Positions 9,078 through 14,377 of a stretch of DNA of 14,377 bases are shown here, piece by piece; the stretch's first letter is position 1; the number at the start of each line of letters is the position of its first letter. Where the stretch lies: NCBI GenBank assembly GCA_025361385.1, contig JANYAJ010000505.1, forward strand, positions 1-14,377. Reading direction: 5' to 3'. The DNA comes from Nitrospira sp. (GTDB lineage: Bacteria > Nitrospirota > Nitrospiria > Nitrospirales > Nitrospiraceae). Position numbers and translations under genes: made by a program. The notes below the pieces were generated by a model. That model saw only the letters and a list, made by a program, of their open reading frames with translations, searched no databases and had not been told where the DNA came from.

Positions 9078-9293
9078 ACAATCGGGGTAGTCGCTGACTA
9101 ACAGTGAGCTGCAGATACGTCTGGGCCTTCGAGTAAACGAAACGGGACGATTCACCGAAAACCTTTCTCGGTTGTGGAATACGAACAAATCGGTTAGGTT
9201 TTTCTCCAAGAGGCTGCGTGTCCCACCAGTGCTGGACCGGCCATTACCTCACCTCGCCATCCAAGGCGAATTCGTGCTACTTGAGGCCAGAGA

Positions 9294-10391
9294 ATGAAAC
9301 AGATTGATCTTATCGCTGGGGCCCGGCCCAATTTCATGAAGATTGCACCAATCATTGATGCGCTCAATTTGGCTCAAAAGCGGGGCGGTTCGTTGCGTTT
9401 TCGTTTGATCCATACAGGCCAACATTACGATCGTGCCATGTCTGGAAGTTTCTTCGAAGAGTTGGGCATCCCGGATCCGGACATCAATCTGGAAGTGGGT
9501 TCTGGTACACAGGCAGAACAAACCGCCGCCATCATGGTGGCGTATGAAAAGGTCCTGCTGAAGCAGAAGAGCGACCTCTGTCTGGTCGTGGGGGACGTGA
9601 CCTCGACCATGGCCTGTTCCATTGCTGCCCGCAAACTCGGCGTACCCGTCGCACATGTTGAAGGCGGCATCCGCTCTGGCGACTGGACCATGCCGGAGGA
9701 AATCAATCGGGTGGTGACCGATTCCATCACCAATTGGTTTTTCACTACTAGCGAGACCGCCAACGACAATCTGCGCCGCTCTGGTGTCACGGACGATCGT
9801 ATTTTTTTCGTCGGCAATACGATGATTGACACGCTGCTGAAGCAGCTTCCTCGCCTCCGCCCACCGGCCTGTTGGGAATCGCTGACGCTTAAGCCGAACA
9901 ACTACTTTGTGGTGACCCTCCATCGCCCGGCAAACGTAGATGGTGAGCAGCAATTGTTGCGGCTGCTACAGGCGATTGCCGAAGGTACGCATGGTCTTCC
10001 CGTAGTATTTCCCGTACATCCGCGTACCGCAAAGAACCTGCACGACCTCGACAGCAAAACTCCACAACTGAATTATATCGATCCTCTCGGCTATCTGGAA
10101 TTCAACTACTTGGTGAAACATGCCCGTGGCGTGATTACCGATTCCGGTGGCATTACCGAAGAGACCACCGTTCTCGGTGTGCCGTGCTTAACCCTCCGCG
10201 ATAACACTGAACGGCCTGAAACCATCACGATCGGGACGAACGAACTCATCGGAACGGATCCGAGTAAGCTACCTCCCGCGCTGTCACGGTTGATGGCGGG
10301 GCAGTGGAAGAAAGGCGCGATTCCTCCGAAGTGGGATGGCAAGACAGCGGCAAGGATCGTAGAGCAGGTAGAGCGATTACTGGCGGGCTAA
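9294..10391 (+). CDS. wecB: UDP-N-acetylglucosamine 2-epimerase (non-hydrolysing)
   Basis: A 365-residue cytoplasmic enzyme that interconverts UDP-GlcNAc and UDP-ManNAc, supplying ManNAc or its acid for surface polysaccharide. The family motifs are intact: GARPNFMKIAPI at 9-20 (Lys16), HTGQHYD at 40-46, VVGDVTST at 98-105 (Asp101), HVEGGIRSGD at 121-130 (Glu123), PEEINR at 134-139 (Glu135), VTLHRPANVD at 207-216 (His210), VHPRT at 241-245, DSGGITEE at 283-290, and LRDNTERPET at 301-310. The ATG at 9294 has GAGG 7 bp upstream. It is separated from the TPR gene by 216 bp with no clear promoter. Such epimerases are common in exosortase-linked exopolysaccharide loci, which fits the ATPase remnant downstream. 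No UDP-ManNAc dehydrogenase (wecC) is in the window. Confidence 0.96.
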   Translation: MKQIDLIAGARPNFMKIAPIIDALNLAQKRGGSLRFRLIHTGQHYDRAMSGSFFEELGIPDPDINLEVGSGTQAEQTAAIMVAYEKVLLKQKSDLCLVVGDVTSTMACSIAARKLGVPVAHVEGGIRSGDWTMPEEINRVVTDSITNWFFTTSETANDNLRRSGVTDDRIFFVGNTMIDTLLKQLPRLRPPACWESLTLKPNNYFVVTLHRPANVDGEQQLLRLLQAIAEGTHGLPVVFPVHPRTAKNLHDLDSKTPQLNYIDPLGYLEFNYLVKHARGVITDSGGITEETTVLGVPCLTLRDNTERPETITIGTNELIGTDPSKLPPALSRLMAGQWKKGAIPPKWDGKTAARIVEQVERLLAG

Positions 10392-10726
10392 CCGACTCGG
10401 CACATCAATACAATTCAAACGGTGCGGTCCTGCCTAAGTACCCGTATGGAAAAGAGTGCTTACGTAGTAGGTTCCACGAACGGTATAAAGAATTTGCTAT
10501 CCACCCTTCGAGGCTGAGGCTAATGTAAGGGCAGCCTGCCGACCAACTTTTGCTACAGCATACGGTTCTACAGTTGGTTCCATTGCCAGGAGACCACGCG
10601 GTGTCTCAACCTTTCCAACTCCTGGTCTTTCAGTTTGTGTCATGCCACTTGCCACCGAGTAACAGACTTACTCCCGCTGAGACAGCGAGACTAAGACCTG
10701 CCAAAGATCCGGCCTAATGAGGAATC
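10392..10726. other. 335-bp non-coding gap with hairpins downstream of wecB
   Basis: I see no convincing gene here. There are two hairpin candidates: AGGCTG (10511-10516) with CAGCCT (10532-10537), followed by a short TTTT at 10549-10552, which may be a weak terminator for wecB; and CCAGGAG (10586-10592) with CTCCTGG (10619-10625), a 7-bp perfect stem that encloses a second small stem GAGAC/GTCTC. A TATAAA lies at 10482-10487 without a good -35. A promoter for the downstream membrane protein is expected here, but I cannot place it with confidence. Confidence 0.4.
10586..10625 (+). repeat. Nested inverted repeat in the wecB downstream gap
   Basis: The outer arms CCAGGAG and CTCCTGG pair perfectly. 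An alternative inner stem (GAGAC at 10590-10594 with GTCTC at 10602-10606) overlaps the left outer arm, so only one fold can form at a time. No T-run follows closely, which argues against a simple terminator. It could be an RNA structure in the leader of the gene starting at 10727. Confidence 0.4.
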
Positions 10727-11323
10727 ATGAGTATGCGCAGGCATTTCCTATTGCTGTTGTTCGCTGTCTTGCTCTTGTCCGAGATGTTCGGGTGGAAGCT
10801 TGGCGTATCGCAGGGGTTCAGCATCAAGAATGCATTTATCTACGGGTTTTTTCTTGTAATTCTGGTGGAACGTTTATCGCCAAGTGTCTCGAGAGATCCT
10901 CTTCTTTCGACGATTCATCTGCCTTTTATCAGTCTGATCCTAGTCGGAAGTATCTCCTGGGCTTTGTCGGACTTAAGAATTCATGTTCAAAACTATTCCG
11001 ATGAGGATCGCCTCATTGCGCTCAAAAGCACTCTAGCCGACTTCTATCTCTTTTTTCTCGTTTACTACTATGGGGTTCGAAACATTCAAGACGCGATGAA
11101 CCTCGCCAAGAATATTCTTGAGCTGGTGTTTGCTAGTAATGTGATAACAGTAATTGATATATACAACATTCCTGACCTGGGCATCATCGATCGGGTTCGT
11201 CACCAATGCGCGTTATGGCGTCGAGCATCTCTTGCCCTGGATCCTTCTTGCCTTAGGCCTCAGCCAGAAGCGATTGGACCCCGTGGAGGCCTACCATACG
11301 TTTTCAGAGTTTATGAATCGTGA
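10727..11323 (+). pseudogene. 5' fragment of a multi-membrane protein, probable O-antigen ligase/polymerase
   Basis: From ATG 10727 (or ATG 10733; GAGGA just upstream) about 156 residues look authentic: a hydrophobic N-terminus (about 6-20), further membrane segments at about 34-50, 65-80, 105-117 and 131-143, and the sequence VIDIYNIPDLGIIDR, which resembles the segment before the large periplasmic loop of O-antigen ligase/Wzy-type proteins. After codon 156 (about 11194) the frame continues for 42 codons as Arg/Pro-rich non-membrane sequence to a TGA at 11321-11323. That tail is an out-of-frame reading of the ATPase fused behind it. The family normally has about 400-450 residues and 10-12 helices, so more than half is missing. 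The product could not work as a ligase. The family name comes from topology and local resemblance only. Confidence 0.6.
11183..11200. other. Fusion junction between two truncated genes
   Basis: Left of about 11190 the good protein frame is the membrane protein (frame of 10727); right of it the good frame is the ATPase (frame of 11154), one base different in phase. In the ATPase frame the codons before 11190 read as unrelated sequence; in the membrane-protein frame the codons after 11194 do. The breakpoint therefore lies within about 15 bp of GCATCATCGATCGGG. No insertion sequence or target duplication is visible at the site. Confidence 0.7.
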
Positions 11324-12392
11324 GTCGAGGCGGAACCGCCGTGTGCTGCTCATGGTAGACGAGGCGCAGAGTTTAGGGGCTGAGCTGTTGGAGGAGTTAC
11401 GGCTCCTCTCGAATTTAAACGATGGTAAGGCGCTCAAGCTGCAAATTATTTTATCCGGACAGCCTGAACTTCATACCCTCTTACAGCGGATCGATATGAC
11501 TCAATTCGCCCAACGTATTGTGGTGGATCATCACCTGGAGCCCTTCACTGAAGACGAGACCAGCCAATATATCAGCCATCGATTGCAGAAGGCCGGCGGG
11601 ACTCAAGCCCTCTTTACCAATAGGGCTTGTACCCTCGTACATCGGCTGAGCAAGGGCATCCCTCGCCTGATCAATCAGATCTGCGATATTGCCATGACCT
11701 ATGGCTTCGCAGAGCAAACTGGCGTTATCACGCATAAGCTCGTGGCCCAAGCAGCCCTCGACCGAAGTCGAGGCGGGATTCTTCCGCTTGGAAAAATTGA
11801 TGAACTTGGCACATTGGCCGTTGCCGCCGATGATCCCACTGAAACGCCTCTTCACTTGCCACAGCCGACCGTTCCATCCTTTCAGGTCGGCGCATCAGTG
11901 ACGGAGGCGCAGGCAAACCAATCGGCTGTCACTCCTGATATGTCATATGGCCAGGGAGTGTCCCTGAGAAAAGAAGGGCGCTTCAGCGAGGCAATCGAGG
12001 CATTCAATCGTGCCGGCCAGGATCGCTCGTATTCGTTTAAATCCGCCGCACAAGCCGGGCTCTGCTATACGGAGCTGGAGGAACATCTTGCGGCGATCGA
12101 CGCGTTCCGCAGGGCGTTGAGCGATCCGTCTGGGTCACGAAATGAGGTCATCAATGTACAGTACTTCCTCGCACGAACCCTGGAATCGATTGGAGAGATA
12201 GAGGAGGCGTCAATCCTCTACCAGCGCATTGTCCGGTCGAGTCCAGCGTTTAAAGACTCCGCCGCTCGTGTGAAGCAATTGATGGTGCAGAAAAAACGTC
12301 TCAAGAATGGAAGCCGTCACGCGGACAGCAATGGAACGTGGTTCAGCCATGCGCTCGATAGCCTGCATCACCTGATCGGCAGCCGTCGGTAG
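11190..12392 (+). pseudogene. Headless ExeA/PEP-CTERM-type AAA ATPase with C-terminal TPR domain
   Basis: An open frame to 12392 with 400 codons from the junction. The start matches the middle of ExeA-like secretion ATPases of the PEP-CTERM locus type (TIGR03015-like): IGFVTNARYGVEHLLPWILLAL, then Walker B VLLMVDEAQ, the ELRLLSNL segment, sensor-like LQIILSGQPEL, FAQRIVVDHHLEPF, and RLINQICDIAMTYGFAEQ. Walker A (GxxxxGKT) and about the first 80 residues are absent, so ATP binding should be lost. After the ATPase part and a Pro-rich linker comes a TPR-like domain, homologous to the protein at 8553-9077. In intact systems such ATPases are thought to energise polysaccharide or exosortase-related export. 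A TTG at 11154 and an internal ATG could start translation, but no product would hold Walker A. Recent loss is likely since the remaining frame is undamaged. Confidence 0.75.
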
Positions 12393-12430
12393 CGGATGCG
12401 CGTTGCTCGTCAGGGTAAACCGGTCCCCAC

Positions 12431-14377
12431 CTACGACTGACCGAGCTTGCTCATCGTATCGTACAGACGTGTGACGTCTGGGAGCCTTTCCCACTGCAGA
12501 ATTTCTATCGAGTCACTGACATACTCGAGTGATCGCATCCCATTCAGCACCGCGGTCACTCCTGGTGTGCTAGCCAACACCCATAAGGACTTTCGTGACA
12601 GAGATTCGTTGTGCCGCGCCTTGGGTAGGAGGGGATTGAGGGCTGCAGAGATCGAGGCCGCTCTCGTACGGCTGCGCTCGGTCGCTTCTCTGCGGAGTCC
12701 GCCCAACAGGGTGAGCAATTGCGGCACATAGCGATTGCGCCAGGCTTCCCACTGTGCAGTCGCTGTTCCTGTGAGCTGTTGAGAGAGGGCCTGCATCACT
12801 CGATTGAAATGAGGCGCGATCATTTGATGCTCGATCTGCTCCCAATGTTCCAGTCCCTGAATCTGAGGCCGCACGCGGGTCAGCTCAATAGCCCAGGTGA
12901 AGAAGTCGGCCGGGGGCATGCCTGGACCGCTCTGTTGAAGGTTTGGGGCAATGTCCTTGAGGAATTCTTCTTCAAGCGCCGCAACCGTTTGGCATTGTTG
13001 CTCGAAATCCACGGGATCGCCTTGGAGCGGAAAATCTGCCAACCGAAGCACGCCGCTCTTTTTCGTCGGCATGGCATTCAGCGGGCGATTGACCAAGACC
13101 GCGATGCCTTCTCTCTGCGCCAGCTCCAAGACCGTCTCCTGCTGATCCCTGCCGGTATTGGGTGTCATCAGGGCGCCTGACTCATAGAGATTCATGGGGC
13201 ATTGCAGCACCCCGAAGTGATGGCGCTCCATGCCCAGTGACGTCGCAGCCGCTCGTGCCGCGTCGTATAGGCGAGAGAGCGATGTCGCCTCGGCATTCGA
13301 TGGATCTGCCGTGACCGTATTCGAGGACACACCATAATAGCTGATCCGTCCCGCCGCGACTTGAGACTCGAAAAACGTGAAGGCCTGTTCAATTCGGCGA
13401 TAAAAGGCTTCCCGCGCAATCACGAGATTGCCACCGTCATGATGGGCTGCTTCGGATAGAAAGTATTCCGGATTGTGGAGTAAGCAGACATCGAGCGTGG
13501 CCAGCCCTAGCCGGTCCAGTGACAGGGTGAGCTGATCGGCCAGATACTCCGGGTGAATACAATGCCAGATGCCCTCGCCATATTTGACCATGTCAGGGTA
13601 GGGGCGCCCGGCCTGTTCCCGCGTCTCCGCCTGTTTGAGATTCTGCCCTTCCACATAGCCAATCTTTGAAACGACGATCACTTCTTCTCGTGTCAGCTCA
13701 CCGATTTTGAACAATTCGCCCAAGACAGAACCGACCAGGCGCTCGCTGTCGCCATCCATGTAATTCGTCGACGTGTCGATGAGGTTGACGCCTTCTCGCA
13801 GCGCTTTCTTCAAGGCCTCTCGCTGCTCCGGTTCCTTTGTATCGACCCGATAGGTCCCGAATCCCAGTCGGGATGTCGTGAAGCCGCTGTTGCCGAACCG
13901 GCCATACCCATGTTCCATGTGGCCGGCATGGCGTGCTTGGCTCACGAGGCGTGCGGCATATCTGGCTGTCCCCTCAGGACTGGCAGATCCCGGGTATGCG
14001 GTTCCTTGCAACAGCGTCTGTTGGGCCGGTTGATCCGTTCGTCGCGATTCGGATAGCAATGCCTCGGTGACTTCTCGCGGATCGGTAAGGGGACGCTGGC
14101 AGGAAAAATTGCGACAGATATAGAGCGCGGCCTTTCCTTCCACTAAGTCCTTGCCGGAAAGCAGAGGATGTTTGGACGGCACACCAGTCCCGTCGCTGGA
14201 GGCAATCACACGATGCGGAAGGAACACCTCGCGCACCGCGCGCTGCAATGCCTCCAATCCTGGATCGTTCGTGACTCCCACAAACGCTAATTCAATCGGT
14301 CCTTCCGCCAGGAGATCCACGACGGCAAGACTTTTCGCGAAGGCTCTCGGATACCGGGCCATCTGGCGGCCGTAGAC
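12431..14377 (-). CDS. DUF255 (YyaL-type) C-terminus fused to aldo/keto reductase; 5' end outside window
   Basis: One uninterrupted frame of 648 codons plus stop enters from beyond 14377. The codons upstream of the ATG at 14362 are also open and in family context, so that ATG is not the start. The first ~105 residues (counted from that ATG) match the end of DUF255/YyaL/SSP411-type proteins, including the terminal ALYICRNFSCQRPLTDP motif at 79-94 (Cys83, Cys88). From about 120 a GTA..GSASPEGTARYAARL segment leads into an aldo/keto reductase with the tetrad Asp196, Tyr201, Lys233, His296, an SKIGYV strand and GRISYYGVSSNT at 338-348. A long helical insertion (about 450-580) precedes the final PGVTAVLNGMRSLEYV segment. 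An NAD(P)H-linked carbonyl or sugar reductase is likely; its substrate is unknown. It converges on the ATPase remnant with 38 bp between stops. Confidence 0.85.
   Translation of the reverse strand, partial: VYGRQMARYPRAFAKSLAVVDLLAEGPIELAFVGVTNDPGLEALQRAVREVFLPHRVIASSDGTGVPSKHPLLSGKDLVEGKAALYICRNFSCQRPLTDPREVTEALLSESRRTDQPAQQTLLQGTAYPGSASPEGTARYAARLVSQARHAGHMEHGYGRFGNSGFTTSRLGFGTYRVDTKEPEQREALKKALREGVNLIDTSTNYMDGDSERLVGSVLGELFKIGELTREEVIVVSKIGYVEGQNLKQAETREQAGRPYPDMVKYGEGIWHCIHPEYLADQLTLSLDRLGLATLDVCLLHNPEYFLSEAAHHDGGNLVIAREAFYRRIEQAFTFFESQVAAGRISYYGVSSNTVTADPSNAEATSLSRLYDAARAAATSLGMERHHFGVLQCPMNLYESGALMTPNTGRDQQETVLELAQREGIAVLVNRPLNAMPTKKSGVLRLADFPLQGDPVDFEQQCQTVAALEEEFLKDIAPNLQQSGPGMPPADFFTWAIELTRVRPQIQGLEHWEQIEHQMIAPHFNRVMQALSQQLTGTATAQWEAWRNRYVPQLLTLLGGLRREATERSRTRAASISAALNPLLPKARHNESLSRKSLWVLASTPGVTAVLNGMRSLEYVSDSIEILQWERLPDVTRLYDTMSKLGQS

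Noticed and set aside
11154..11189. TTG 11154 as the true start of a complete ATPase.
   Set aside because: The 12 codons before the junction are an out-of-frame reading of the membrane gene, and Walker A would still be missing.
12393..12430. Shared intrinsic terminator between the converging genes.
   Set aside because: The 38-bp gap has no good stem followed by a T-run on either strand.

Overview
The window looks like a chromosomal segment of a Gram-negative bacterium. It carries inner-membrane and pseudopilin genes of a type II secretion system (T2SS) next to sugar-nucleotide and surface-polysaccharide genes. My best guess is a Nitrospira-like organism. That guess rests on moderate-high GC, degenerate heptamer repeats between genes, and remnants of an exosortase-type exopolysaccharide locus; no marker gene proves it.

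Left part, minus strand, transcribed right to left: gspC (6051-5167), a 240-bp gap, then a tight run gspE-gspF-gspG-gspH-gspI-gspJ, with gspJ leaving the window at base 1. GspE is the cytoplasmic motor, GspF the inner-membrane platform, GspG the major pseudopilin, GspH/I/J the minor pseudopilins, and GspC the periplasmic link to the outer-membrane secretin. gspD, often found between gspC and gspE, is not in the window. GspG and GspH have unusually long prepilin leaders encoded partly by degenerate 7-bp repeats.

Middle, plus strand: a divergent intergenic region with a plausible sigma70-type promoter, then gmd and fcl (GDP-mannose to GDP-L-fucose), a small TPR-repeat protein, and a wecB-type UDP-GlcNAc 2-epimerase (UDP-ManNAc supply). 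After a 335-bp gap comes the 5' part of a multi-membrane protein, probably an O-antigen ligase/polymerase. It is joined out of frame near 11190 to the 3' part of an ExeA/PEP-CTERM-type AAA ATPase that has lost its Walker A region. The ATPase ends in a TPR domain clearly related to the small TPR protein upstream. The junction looks like the scar of a large deletion in a polysaccharide locus, or an assembly chimera.

Right end, minus strand, convergent: a long ORF entering from beyond the window that joins the C-terminus of a DUF255/YyaL-type protein in one frame to an aldo/keto reductase with an intact catalytic tetrad and a large C-terminal insertion.

The main points of interest are the deletion or chimera junction, the DUF255-aldo/keto reductase fusion, the repeat-extended pseudopilin leaders, and the shared TPR module. 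I found no tRNA, rRNA, CRISPR array or transposase.
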